A stretch of DNA of 34,750 bases from NCBI GenBank assembly GCA_020073205.1, contig JAIQFR010000041.1, positions 1 through 34,750 of the forward strand, read 5' to 3'. Source of the stretch: Terriglobia bacterium. Its GTDB lineage: Bacteria; Acidobacteriota; Polarisedimenticolia; Polarisedimenticolales; JAIQFR01. The notes under the pieces were generated by a model. The model was not told the origin of the DNA and ran no database searches. It saw only the letters and a program-made list of their open reading frames with translations. Each line of letters begins with the position of its first letter. Positions within the stretch are counted from its first letter, which is position 1. Both the position numbers and the translations under genes were made by a program. Positions 15,573 through 23,178 of this stretch are shown here, piece after piece.

Positions 15573-15828
15573 GCTTGTTCACCGCGAGGGTCGCGCGGGA
15601 CTTGCTGCGCGCCGCCGCGTTCGCGTGGAGGACACCGAGCTTCGCCGTGCGGTCGATGAGGGAGAGGGTCTCCGGGAGCAGTTCCCTGGCCGCCTTCTCG
15701 TCGCCCGAGGCCACCGCCTTCCGGAACTTCTTGACCTGGGTCCTGAGACGCGACGCGTGCTGCCGATTCCTGACGCGGCGCTTCTCGTCCTGGCGGTGCT
15801 TCTTCAGCGCGGACTTGTGGGACGCCAT
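15553..15828 (-). CDS. rpsT: 30S ribosomal protein S20
   Basis: The 91-residue protein begins MASHKSALKKHRQDEKRRVRN, the usual S20 start, and stays rich in Lys and Arg, as expected for this 16S rRNA-binding protein (bacterial S20 is about 85-95 residues). ATG at 15828 is favoured over an in-frame upstream ATG that would add a non-conserved Gly/Arg leader. GGGAGA lies just upstream. A strong promoter sits at 15901-15929. The 3' end overlaps the MauE gene by 20 bases on the opposite strand, an unusually tight convergent pair that leaves no room for an intergenic terminator. Confidence 0.96.
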   Translation of the reverse strand: MASHKSALKKHRQDEKRRVRNRQHASRLRTQVKKFRKAVASGDEKAARELLPETLSLIDRTAKLGVLHANAAARSKSRATLAVNKLSSPTR

Positions 15829-15900
15829 ACCGGGTCTCCCGCTCCTTCCCGCCGCGCCCGGACCGTGCACTCGCTCTGCTCCCGCGCAGCGTAAACGCGA

Positions 15901-15929
15901 ATTCTAGAGACTGCGGGCCGGATCGTCAA
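15901..15929 (-). promoter_or_regulatory. Sigma-70 promoter of rpsT
   Basis: On the minus strand TTGACG (15924-15929) and TAGAAT (15901-15906) are separated by exactly 17 bases, close to the housekeeping consensus. Transcription would start near 15894, giving a leader of about 66 bases before the rpsT ATG. Confidence 0.65.
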
Positions 15930-15942
15930 GGGAGCGCCGGGA

Positions 15943-16782
15943 TCACTTCGTGGCGCCGAGGCTGGACAGCTTGTCCCGCGCGATTCGCGCCTCGTCGCTC
16001 GACGGGTACGTCGTGACCACGTACCGGAGCTGCACGATGGCCTGGGCGATCTGGTTCTGCTCCAGGAAGGCGAGCCCCTTCTTGAGGTTAGCGGCCGCGG
16101 CCCGGTCGCCCTGCGGGTACTTGTCGAGCATCCGATCGAACGCCTGGACCGCCTCGGCGAACTTCCCCTGGCTGAAGAGGCACTCGCCGACCCAGTAGAG
16201 TGCGTTGTCGGCGAGATCGCTTTCCGGAAAACGCGTCGCGTACTCCTGGAATCCGGACACGGCCAGGACGAAGTTCCCTTTGGAGAAGTCGGCGTAGGCC
16301 GTGTTGTAGAGCGACTGCGGGTCGGGGACCGGTTCGACCGGCGGCGCTCCCGGGGCGGGCGCGGGCGCGGCGCCGGCCTCCGGGCCGGTCCCCGCCGGAG
16401 CGACCGGGGACGCGCCGGCCGCTCGCCGGGCGAGCTCCCGGCTGGCCTGGACGTCCGACGAGAGGTGGTCCACCCGGCGGTTCGTCTCCTTGACCCGCTC
16501 GTCCAGCGCCGACTGCTGCCGCGCCAATTCGTCGAGCCGGACCCTGAGGTCGGCGAATTCGGGCCGCTTCACCGGGTCCTGGCCGGCGATCCGGCCCTCG
16601 ACCCCCGTCAGCCGGTCCCGGGCCTCGCCCTGCTCCTTCTGGATCTTCAGGAGGTCCTGGCGCACGTCGGCCATGTCCTTCTCGAGCCTGGCCACCTGAT
16701 CCGGCATCACGCAGGCCGCCGCGGCGAGCGCCACGGCGACCGTCGTGGCGAGGCACAGCGAGTGACGGGCCGGTCCGCGCAT
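15943..16782 (-). CDS. cpoB: CpoB/YbgF, Tol-Pal system coordinator
   Basis: This 279-residue protein has an N-terminal export signal ending near Ala23-Cys24 (a lipid anchor at Cys24 is possible, but the lipobox is weak). A heptad-rich coiled coil (about 30-125) and an Ala/Pro linker come next. The C-terminal half holds TPR-like repeats (about 158-279; YNTAYADFSKGNFVLAVSGF and NALYWVGECLFSQGKFAEAVQAF). This matches CpoB, the periplasmic partner that links Tol-Pal to peptidoglycan synthesis at division. It follows pal by 46 bases on the same strand, the usual end of the tol-pal cluster. A GAGGA sequence precedes the ATG. Confidence 0.93.
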   Translation of the reverse strand: MRGPARHSLCLATTVAVALAAAACVMPDQVARLEKDMADVRQDLLKIQKEQGEARDRLTGVEGRIAGQDPVKRPEFADLRVRLDELARQQSALDERVKETNRRVDHLSSDVQASRELARRAAGASPVAPAGTGPEAGAAPAPAPGAPPVEPVPDPQSLYNTAYADFSKGNFVLAVSGFQEYATRFPESDLADNALYWVGECLFSQGKFAEAVQAFDRMLDKYPQGDRAAAANLKKGLAFLEQNQIAQAIVQLRYVVTTYPSSDEARIARDKLSSLGATK

Positions 16783-16828
16783 GGCGTGCTCCTCGAGGGG
16801 CGGGCGGAAGTTGCTCGTCCCCGCGGCT

Positions 16829-17404
16829 TCAGGATTCGATCACGAATTCCGCGCGGCGGTTCTTCGCGCGCGCGGCATCGTCGTGGCCCGGATCCGCCGG
16901 GCGCTCCTTGCCGTACGAGATGGTCTTGAGCCGCGACGCGTCGACGCCGAGACCGCCGAGGTAGTCCCGCACCGAGGCCGCGCGCCGCTGGCCGAGCGCC
17001 AGGTTGTACTCCACCGTCCCGCGCTCGTCGCAGTTCCCCTCGATCCTCACGACGCGCGCCGGATTGGCCTTGAGCCAATCGGCGTTGGCCTGAAGCGTCG
17101 CCCGCGCCGCGTCGGAGAGATCGGACTTGTCGTAGTCGAAGTAGATCGTCGCGAGGACCTTCTTCCGGTTCAACTCGTCCGCCGTGGATTCCGGCCCGAG
17201 GGGCTGGGACGTGACGGGTTGCGTCGGGAAGGACTCGGTGACCTCTTTCTTGGGCTCGGCCCCCGGCGGTCGCGCGGGAACGGCGTTCCGCTCGGGCGCG
17301 GCGGACGCCGCCGGCGGGATCGGCTGCGTTCTCCTGCAACTCCCCGCCGAGAGGAGCGGGACCATGAGCACGACGGCAGAGATCGCAGCGAGGCGGGACC
17401 GCAT
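16829..17404 (-). CDS. pal: Peptidoglycan-associated lipoprotein Pal
   Basis: This 191-residue protein has a lipoprotein-type signal ending LLSAGSC, with Cys23 as the likely lipidated residue, then a Pro/Ala-rich linker and an OmpA-like peptidoglycan-binding domain from about 85. That domain shows YFDYDKSDLSDAAR, IEGNCDERGTVEYNLALGQRR and RAEFVIE, the Pal hallmarks; Asp and Arg in the second and third segments contact diaminopimelate in the family. Pal holds the outer membrane to the wall and interacts with TolB. GGAGGAGAG lies upstream of the ATG. A 112-base gap from tolB leaves room for an independent weak promoter. Confidence 0.96.
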   Translation of the reverse strand: MRSRLAAISAVVLMVPLLSAGSCRRTQPIPPAASAAPERNAVPARPPGAEPKKEVTESFPTQPVTSQPLGPESTADELNRKKVLATIYFDYDKSDLSDAARATLQANADWLKANPARVVRIEGNCDERGTVEYNLALGQRRAASVRDYLGGLGVDASRLKTISYGKERPADPGHDDAARAKNRRAEFVIES

Positions 17405-17443
17405 CTTGGCTCTCCTCCGCGCGAGAACGCGCCATCCTCCCGA

Positions 17444-17472
17444 GGTTAACAGATGCCGGCGGCGGGATGCAA
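17444..17472 (-). promoter_or_regulatory. Weak promoter candidate upstream of pal
   Basis: TTGCAT (17467-17472) and TTAACC (17444-17449) on the minus strand are 17 bases apart in the tolB-pal gap. Both hexamers are imperfect, so this is only suggestive. Confidence 0.25.
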
Positions 17473-17516
17473 GGAAACGGCCGTCGCGCCGACGCGGACG
17501 CCCCGCGGGGATCCCG

Positions 17517-18860
17517 TCAGCGGGACCAGTCGGGTGTGAAGGAGTCGCTTCCTCGCGTCAGCTGGCGCGCGTCGCTGCCGTCGGCCGCCATCGTGTAGAT
17601 CTGCCACCCCCCCGAGCGGTTCGACGCGAACACCAGGTGGCGGCCGTCTCCCGCCCATCGCGGATCCTCGTTGCTCCCCTCGCCGTGGGTGAGGCGGCTC
17701 ATGGCGCCGCTGGCGAGGTTCAGCACCACGATGTCGAAGCGTCCCTCGCGACGCGAGACGAACGCGAGCCGGTCTCCCTGCGGCGACCACGAGGCGGAGT
17801 CGTTGAACTCCCCTTCGGACGAGACGCGGCGCGCGTTCAGCCCCTCCGCGTCCATGATGTAGACCTGCGGGCTCCCCGAGCGGTCCGACGTGAACGCGAT
17901 CTCCCGCCCGTTCGGGGAAAACGACGGCGACGTCTCGATGCCGGGGGTGTGCGTCAGGCGCGTGTTGCGCCCGGTGCCGAGCTCCACCACGTAGATCTCG
18001 GAGTTCCCGTCGACGTCGGAGTTGTACACGATCCTGCGGCCGTCCGGCGACCAGGCCGGCGCCGAGTTCAGGTCGCCGCCCGCGGTGGCCACTCGATTCG
18101 TCTTGCCGTCGCTGTCCATGACGTAGATCGCCGGGCGGCCGCTCCGCCAAGAGACGAACGCGAGGCGCTCGCCGTCGGGGGACCAGACCGGCGAGAGATT
18201 CAGCGTTCCGGAGGTCGTGAGGCGGCGCAGCCGCCGCCCGTCGTAGTCCATCAGGTAGATCTCCTTGCCGTCGCCGTGCTTCGAGCAGAACGCGATTCGG
18301 GAGAGCGCCACGCCGGGGCGACCGGTGAAATGGCGCACGAGGTCGTCGGAAAGCTGGTGGGCGATTCGCCGGGCAAGATCGGTGCCGCCGCCGTACCGCC
18401 GGGCGAACACCAGGGTCCGGTTGGGATTGTCGTAGAGCCTCGCCTCGAGGTCGATCCTCTCGCCCTGAAGGGAGACGCGTCCCAGCACCAGCGAGTCCGC
18501 GCCGATCGATCGCCACTCGTCGTAGGGGACCGCGTCGGCCTTCGCCGGCGGTACCAGGTGGTACAGGGAAGGATCCACGACATCGAAGAATCCCACGAAG
18601 CGGAGGTCGTCGCGCAGCGTCTCGACGAGCTCCTGGGCTGGCCCGGCGGCGGAGGCGGCGGCATCGGCGGTCGGCAGCGCGATTCGGATCGGCGTGAAGC
18701 CCTCGCCGGTGACGACACCGGTGATCTGGGGCTGGGAGGGCTGCTGCGGGAGCGCCGGCGACCCGGTCGCGGCAAGCGCCACGACGACGGCGAAGGCGGC
18801 GCTTCGAGCGCGGACCTTCCGGGAGGCGGCGGCGCCGAGACGGGCGTAAAGGTCGGGCAT
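17517..18860 (-). CDS. tolB: TolB periplasmic beta-propeller
   Basis: ATG at 18860 gives 447 residues, in line with the family. A signal peptide ends near PALPQQ. A TolB N-terminal domain (GFTPIRIALP, then GFFDVVDPSLYHLV) comes next, and the C-terminal propeller has at least five repeats of the form W/F-SP-(D/N)-G-(E/R)-x-(L/I)-(A/V)-F, such as PVWSPDGERLAFVSWRSG and PSFSPNGREIAFTSDRSG. TolB shuttles between Pal and TolA in cell-envelope constriction. GAGGAC precedes the start and the gene lies 22 bases after the TonB/TolA-like gene. A longer in-frame version exists upstream but would add only low-complexity residues. Confidence 0.95.
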   Translation of the reverse strand: MPDLYARLGAAASRKVRARSAAFAVVVALAATGSPALPQQPSQPQITGVVTGEGFTPIRIALPTADAAASAAGPAQELVETLRDDLRFVGFFDVVDPSLYHLVPPAKADAVPYDEWRSIGADSLVLGRVSLQGERIDLEARLYDNPNRTLVFARRYGGGTDLARRIAHQLSDDLVRHFTGRPGVALSRIAFCSKHGDGKEIYLMDYDGRRLRRLTTSGTLNLSPVWSPDGERLAFVSWRSGRPAIYVMDSDGKTNRVATAGGDLNSAPAWSPDGRRIVYNSDVDGNSEIYVVELGTGRNTRLTHTPGIETSPSFSPNGREIAFTSDRSGSPQVYIMDAEGLNARRVSSEGEFNDSASWSPQGDRLAFVSRREGRFDIVVLNLASGAMSRLTHGEGSNEDPRWAGDGRHLVFASNRSGGWQIYTMAADGSDARQLTRGSDSFTPDWSR

Positions 18861-18882
18861 CACGGGTCCTCGGGGCCTGCGC

Positions 18883-19659
18883 TCACGGGTTCCCAGGGCT
18901 GAAGCGGAACTCGAAGCGCGCGGCGAACGGCGGCTGTCCCCAGCCGGAGGGGAGGGGAGGGAGCGGCGACGCATCCTGCACGGCACCGAGCGCCGAGCGG
19001 TCGAGGGACGGGACCCCGCTGGAATCGACCACCTTGATGTTCCGGAGGGTCCCGTCGCGATCCACGTCGAACGTGACCGTCACCGAGAGGATGCCGCGCA
19101 CGCCCTCCAGCACGGGCCGGATCCAGTGGCTCTGGAGGGAGGCGACGACGCTGGCGCGGTACCACGCGAACTGGGAGTCGATCGCGTCCATCGAGAACAC
19201 GCCGGTGCCTCCCGCGGCACCGATCCCCGGTCCCGCGGTGCCGGAGGACCCCGGATTCCCGCCGGGAAGCTGCGGTCCCGCCGGCGGCGTCGGGCCGGCG
19301 GCCGGGACGGGTGCCGTGCTCTTCGGTTCCGGCCTTTCCTTCTTATCTTTCTTCTTCTTCTCGACCGTCTTGTCCGCGGGCTTCGGCGCGTCGAGTCGCA
19401 CGCCCGCAGAGGGGGACGGAGAGGGGCGGGGCGCTGCGGAGGACGCGCCGCCGGCGTGGGACCCCGGCGAGGGGGGTGGCGCCGCGAGCCCGACGACCCA
19501 GGCATCGCCCATCGGGGCCGGCCGGTGATGGAGGCCGGGGAGGATCGCGAGGGCGGCGGTGGCCCCGACGTGGACGAGGAGGGAGACGGTCACGAAGGGG
19601 CGGAGCGGGCTTCGGCTCCTCCCGATCCGGATCACGAGCGCCGGGCCGCGCCGCGTCAC
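18883..19659 (-). CDS. tolA: TolA/TonB-like energy transducer
   Basis: This 258-residue protein starts with GTG at 19659, overlapping the tolR stop by four bases. It has one membrane helix near 22-40 (VTVSLLVHVGATAALAIL), then a Pro/Lys-rich periplasmic linker (EKKKKDKKERPEPKS) and a C-terminal domain of TonB type (about 165-255: YRASVVASLQSHWIRP, LSVTVTFDVDRDGTLRNIKVVDSSG). Position between tolR and tolB argues for the TolA role, carrying force from the TolQR motor to TolB-Pal. The TonB-like C-terminal domain is common for TolA homologues outside the Gammaproteobacteria. The linker is much shorter than the long TolA helix of E. coli. Confidence 0.88.
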   Translation of the reverse strand: MTRRGPALVIRIGRSRSPLRPFVTVSLLVHVGATAALAILPGLHHRPAPMGDAWVVGLAAPPPSPGSHAGGASSAAPRPSPSPSAGVRLDAPKPADKTVEKKKKDKKERPEPKSTAPVPAAGPTPPAGPQLPGGNPGSSGTAGPGIGAAGGTGVFSMDAIDSQFAWYRASVVASLQSHWIRPVLEGVRGILSVTVTFDVDRDGTLRNIKVVDSSGVPSLDRSALGAVQDASPLPPLPSGWGQPPFAARFEFRFSPGNP

Positions 19660-20099
19660 GGCCTCTTCTCCCCGGGACTCTCGATCGGGACCGTGACCAG
19701 CGCGACGCGGGTGACTCCGGCCTTGCGGATCCGGTCCATGACCAGCAGAACCTCGCCGTAGGGGAGGAGCTTGTCGGCGCGGAGGAACACGGTCTCGCCC
19801 GGGCGGGTCGTCGCGAGCGCCTTCATCTGCTGTCCCAGGAGGTCGGGGTGGACCGGGCGGTCGTTGACGCGGATCCTGCCGTCGCGGTCGAGGGAGACCA
19901 CGACCCGGGCCTCCTCCATCTCCGCCGCGGTCTCGGTCGCCGGGAGATCGAGCTTGATCCCGCGCTCCAGCATCGGCGCGGCCACCATCGAGATGATCAG
20001 GAGCACGAGCATCACGTCCACGAGGGGGGTGACGTTGATCTCGGCGAGGGCACGCCGGCCTCCCGACCTCGCGCCCCCGTTCGACACCGAGGCGCCCAC
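19656..20099 (-). CDS. tolR: TolR/ExbD proton-channel subunit
   Basis: This 147-residue protein has the ExbD/TolR signature INVTPLVDVMLVLLIISMV at 21-39, with Asp28 as the proton-conducting acidic residue in the single membrane helix. A periplasmic domain follows (VVVSLDRDGRIRVNDRPV). The start is GTG at 20099, five bases after the tolQ stop, and its end overlaps the tolA start by four bases. It works with TolQ as the stator of the Tol motor. Confidence 0.95.
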   Translation of the reverse strand: MGASVSNGGARSGGRRALAEINVTPLVDVMLVLLIISMVAAPMLERGIKLDLPATETAAEMEEARVVVSLDRDGRIRVNDRPVHPDLLGQQMKALATTRPGETVFLRADKLLPYGEVLLVMDRIRKAGVTRVALVTVPIESPGEKRP

Positions 20100-20104
20100 G
20101 GAGA

Positions 20105-20791
20105 TCAGGCCCTCCGCCCCTGGACCCTGTGGATGAAGTCGGCGATGAACTCGTCGGTCTTCGCGTCCATGCCGCGAAGCCGCCCGAGGAAGTGGTTGTA
20201 GGCGATCACCGCGGGGATCGCCGCTGCGAGGCCGGCGGCGGTCGTGACCAGCGCCTCGGTGATTCCAGGGGCGTACGCCGCGATCGAGGCGGCGCCCGCG
20301 GTGCCGATGCCGTGAAAGGCCTTCATGATCCCCCAGACCGTGCCGAACAGCCCGATGAACGGGGTGGCGCTGGCGGTGGTGGCGAGGAACCCCAGGCTCC
20401 TCTCGAGCCGGGCGGTCTGCACGAGCGCGCTCTTGCGAAGCATCCGGTCGAGCGCGTCCAGCTCGTCCCCCTCGGGAGCGCCGCCGGGGGGCGGGTTGAG
20501 GCTGATCTCGCGGAACCCGGCCCGGAACACTTGGGCGAGCGGGCTCTCGCGAAGCGTCGTGGTCGCGTCCTGGATCGCCGCGAGTCCGCCGCCCTTACGG
20601 AACTTCTCCAGGAAGGTCTCGGTCTCCCTCTCGGCCCGCCGGAAGATGCGCAGCCGCTCCGCGATGATCCCCCAGGAGATCACGGAGAACACCGACAACA
20701 CCAGGAGAACGAACCTCCCCATGGCGCCGGAATCGCGTATTAGCGCCCAGATCTCGACTTCGCCGGCCGTCGCGGCGGGAACCATGAGCAT
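20105..20791 (-). CDS. tolQ: TolQ/ExbB proton-channel subunit
   Basis: The 228-residue protein has three membrane helices (about 22-44, 135-160, 170-200), with the MotA/TolQ/ExbB core sequence ATTASATPFIGLFGTVWGIM and GITEALVTTAAGLAAAIPAV that lines the proton path. ATG at 20791 has GGGAGG six bases upstream, better than the second ATG at 20785. It is the first gene of the minus-strand tol cluster, and a promoter candidate lies just upstream in the gap to the divergent recN. Being next to tolR, tolA, tolB and pal supports TolQ over ExbB. Confidence 0.95.
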   Translation of the reverse strand: MLMVPAATAGEVEIWALIRDSGAMGRFVLLVLSVFSVISWGIIAERLRIFRRAERETETFLEKFRKGGGLAAIQDATTTLRESPLAQVFRAGFREISLNPPPGGAPEGDELDALDRMLRKSALVQTARLERSLGFLATTASATPFIGLFGTVWGIMKAFHGIGTAGAASIAAYAPGITEALVTTAAGLAAAIPAVIAYNHFLGRLRGMDAKTDEFIADFIHRVQGRRA

Positions 20792-20848
20792 GCACGTCCT
20801 CCCGCGCGGCGATCGGGCCCGTTGCTAAGGCGCCGCTCGCCGTGCGTC

Positions 20849-20877
20849 ATGCTATCCGAGGGGGGTAAGGGCGGCAA
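20849..20877 (-). promoter_or_regulatory. Promoter candidate for the tol cluster
   Basis: On the minus strand TTGCCG (20872-20877) and TAGCAT (20849-20854) lie 17 bases apart. The start would be near 20842, leaving about 50 bases to the tolQ ATG. Hexamer matches are four of six each. Confidence 0.4.
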
Positions 20878-20891
20878 GACACGCGTCCCCC

Positions 20892-20921
20892 TCGACGCGC
20901 TTCTCGCGGGCGTGCTAGCAT
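20892..20921 (+). promoter_or_regulatory. Promoter candidate for recN
   Basis: TCGACG (20892-20897) and TAGCAT (20916-20921) are 18 bases apart, in the recN-tolQ divergent gap; the same TAGCAT hexamer is used on the other strand. No LexA-type operator was seen. Confidence 0.3.
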
Positions 20922-20968
20922 CGCCGCTCCGCGCCGCCACGCCTCCGAGGCGCGGCTTCTCCGAGCCG

Positions 20969-22693
20969 ATGCTCAAGACCCTTCGAATCCGCAACGTCGC
21001 GATCATCGAGGATCTCGCCGTCGACTTCGGTCCCGGGCTCAACGTTCTGACCGGAGAGACCGGTGCCGGGAAGTCCATCATCGCGGACGCCCTCGGGCTC
21101 GCCGCCGGCGACCGCGGCGATGCGGCGCGCGTGCGCACCGGCGCGGAGCGCGCGGTCGTCGAGGCGGTGTTCGCAGTCGGGGACTCGCCGTCCCTCCGCC
21201 ACCTCCTGTCGGAGCGCGGGCTCGACGACGCGGGGGACGACCTCGTGGTCCGGAGGGAGGTATCGGCGTCGGGTGGAAGGGTCTTCGTCAACGGCTCCCC
21301 CACGACCCTGGCCGCCCTTCGCGAGGTCGGCGACCGGCTCGTGGAGCTGCACGGCCAGCACGAGCACCAGGACCTGCTGGAGCCGGAACGCCATCTCGCG
21401 CTGCTGGACGCGTTCGGCGGGCACGTCGATGAGGCGCGGTCGGTCGAGCGGGCTCACGCCGCCGTCCTCGCCGCCCGGGAGCGGCTCGAGCGGCTCCGCG
21501 CGTTGGCCGCCGAGTCCGTGTCGCGGGCCGACGACCTGGATCGTCGTGTCCGGGAGATCGATGCCGCGGCTCCCGAGCCCGGGGAGTCCGAGCACCTCGA
21601 GCGGGAGCGTCACGTCCTCCAGCACGCGGGCACGCTGGCGCGCCTCGTGGACGAGATGGTGGAGCTGCTCTACGAGGGAGAGCCGTCCGGAGCCTCGCTG
21701 GCCGCCGCCGCGTACCGGCGTGCCGAGGAGGCGGCCTCGATCGACCCGGTGCTCGAGGAGACGGCGAAGCGGATCGAGGCAGCCCGGATCGAGCTGCAGG
21801 ACGCCGGCGCGACGCTCCGGGACTACCGCGAGCGGACCGACTTCGACCCCGCGCGGCTCGAGGCGGTGGAGGCGCGCCGCGTGCTCCTGGAGCGCCTGCG
21901 CCTCCGCTACGGCGCGGACGAGTCGGCGATCCTCGCGCATCGCGAAACGTGTGCCCGCGAGCTCCACACGCTCGGGAGCCTGGACGGCGAGACCCGTTCG
22001 GCGGAGGGGACGGTGGCGATCGAGGAGGGCAGGTACCTCGAGGCGGCGGCCGCGCTGGGCGGAGCGCGCCGCGAGGCTTCGGAGCGGCTTCGCGTCGCGG
22101 TGGAGGCGCAGCTCCGCCACCTTGCGCTCGGCCGCGCCACGCTGTCGGTGCGATTCTCCGCGGCGAGGGGCCCTCTCGTGGGCGCGGCGGCGGGCGCGGC
22201 GGTCCCGCTGGGGCGGCGCGGGGCGGAGCGGGCGGAGTTTCTCCTCGCGGCGAATCCCGGGGAGATGGAGCGGCCGCTGGCACGGGTCGCGTCGGGAGGG
22301 GAGCTGTCGAGGGTGATGCTCGCCCTCCACCTCGTGCTGGAGGGGGCGGCCGAGGGGCGCGTCCTGGTGTTCGACGAAGTCGACGCCGGCGTGGCGGGAG
22401 CCGCCGCGGACGCGGTGGGGTCGCGGCTCGCGCGGCTCGGCGAGCGAAGCCAGGTCCTCTGCGTGACTCATCTCCCCCAGGTGGCCGCCCACGCGGATCA
22501 TCACTACCATGTCCTCAAGAAGGTCGTCGCGGGGCGCACGCGCGCCGAGGCGAAGCGTCTCGGCCGCCGGGAAAGGGTCGACGAGCTGGCTCGGATGCTC
22601 GGAGGACGGGAGGTCACCGCCGCCTCGCGCCGGAACGCCGAGGCCCTGCTGGCCGCCGCGGGCGACGGACGGGCTTCCGGGAGGAAGTCGTGA
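20969..22693 (+). CDS. recN: DNA repair ATPase RecN
   Basis: ATG at 20969 gives 574 residues starting MLKTLRIRNVAIIEDLAVDF, the normal RecN N-terminus; upstream in-frame codons add an unconserved leader. Walker A is GETGAGKS (29-36). The SMC-like coiled-coil middle (about 150-370) follows the GQHEHQDLLEPERHLALLD segment. The C-terminal ATPase half has the signature SGGELSR near 442 and Walker B VLVFDEVDAGV near 466-476, with CVTHLPQVA next. RecN is recruited to double-strand breaks. Its stop overlaps the coaD start, so recN-coaD-larA look like one operon. Confidence 0.95.
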   Translation: MLKTLRIRNVAIIEDLAVDFGPGLNVLTGETGAGKSIIADALGLAAGDRGDAARVRTGAERAVVEAVFAVGDSPSLRHLLSERGLDDAGDDLVVRREVSASGGRVFVNGSPTTLAALREVGDRLVELHGQHEHQDLLEPERHLALLDAFGGHVDEARSVERAHAAVLAARERLERLRALAAESVSRADDLDRRVREIDAAAPEPGESEHLERERHVLQHAGTLARLVDEMVELLYEGEPSGASLAAAAYRRAEEAASIDPVLEETAKRIEAARIELQDAGATLRDYRERTDFDPARLEAVEARRVLLERLRLRYGADESAILAHRETCARELHTLGSLDGETRSAEGTVAIEEGRYLEAAAALGGARREASERLRVAVEAQLRHLALGRATLSVRFSAARGPLVGAAAGAAVPLGRRGAERAEFLLAANPGEMERPLARVASGGELSRVMLALHLVLEGAAEGRVLVFDEVDAGVAGAAADAVGSRLARLGERSQVLCVTHLPQVAAHADHHYHVLKKVVAGRTRAEAKRLGRRERVDELARMLGGREVTAASRRNAEALLAAAGDGRASGRKS

Positions 22694-23178
22694 AGAGAAT
22701 CGCGGTCTATCCGGGCACGTTCGACCCGGTCACGAACGGCCATCTCGACCTCGTCGAGCGCGGGCGGAGGCGGTTCGACCGTCTCGTCATGGCGATCCTG
22801 AGCAACGAGGAGAAGCAGCCGATGTTCACCCTCGAGGAGCGGATCGGCTTCCTCCGCGACGCGACGTCCCCATGGCCCGACGTCGAGGTGGCCACCTTCG
22901 ACGGCTTGCTCGTCGCGTACGCCCGCCGCATCGGCGCTTCGGTGATCCTGAGGGGGCTCCGCGCCGTCTCGGACTTCGAGTACGAGCTCCAGATGGCGAT
23001 GATGAATCGCCGTCTCGAGCCGGAGGTCGAGACGGTGTTCCTGATGCCCAGCGAGGCGTACTCGTACGTCTCCTCGAAGCTCGTGCGGGAGGTGGCGAGG
23101 CTGGGCGGGAACGTCGACGGGCTCGTGCCCGCCGCCGTGGCGCGCGCGCTCGAGCGGCGCCACGCGGGGCCGCGTTGA
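22690..23178 (+). CDS. coaD: Phosphopantetheine adenylyltransferase
   Basis: This 162-residue protein begins at GTG 22690, which overlaps the recN TGA (GTGA) and has GGGAGGA upstream. CoaD transfers AMP from ATP to 4'-phosphopantetheine in coenzyme A synthesis. The nucleotidyltransferase motif is YPGTFDPVTNGH (7-18), with LRGLRAVSDFEYELQMAMMNR (87-107) and the C-terminal SSKLVRE motif (128-134), matching the family's ISSTxVR. Length agrees with the usual 160 or so. Confidence 0.95.
   Translation: MKRIAVYPGTFDPVTNGHLDLVERGRRRFDRLVMAILSNEEKQPMFTLEERIGFLRDATSPWPDVEVATFDGLLVAYARRIGASVILRGLRAVSDFEYELQMAMMNRRLEPEVETVFLMPSEAYSYVSSKLVREVARLGGNVDGLVPAAVARALERRHAGPR

Noticed and set aside
21288-22283. 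Pro/Arg/Ala-rich open frame opposite recN
   Set aside because: No motif and antisense to a clear RecN coding region.
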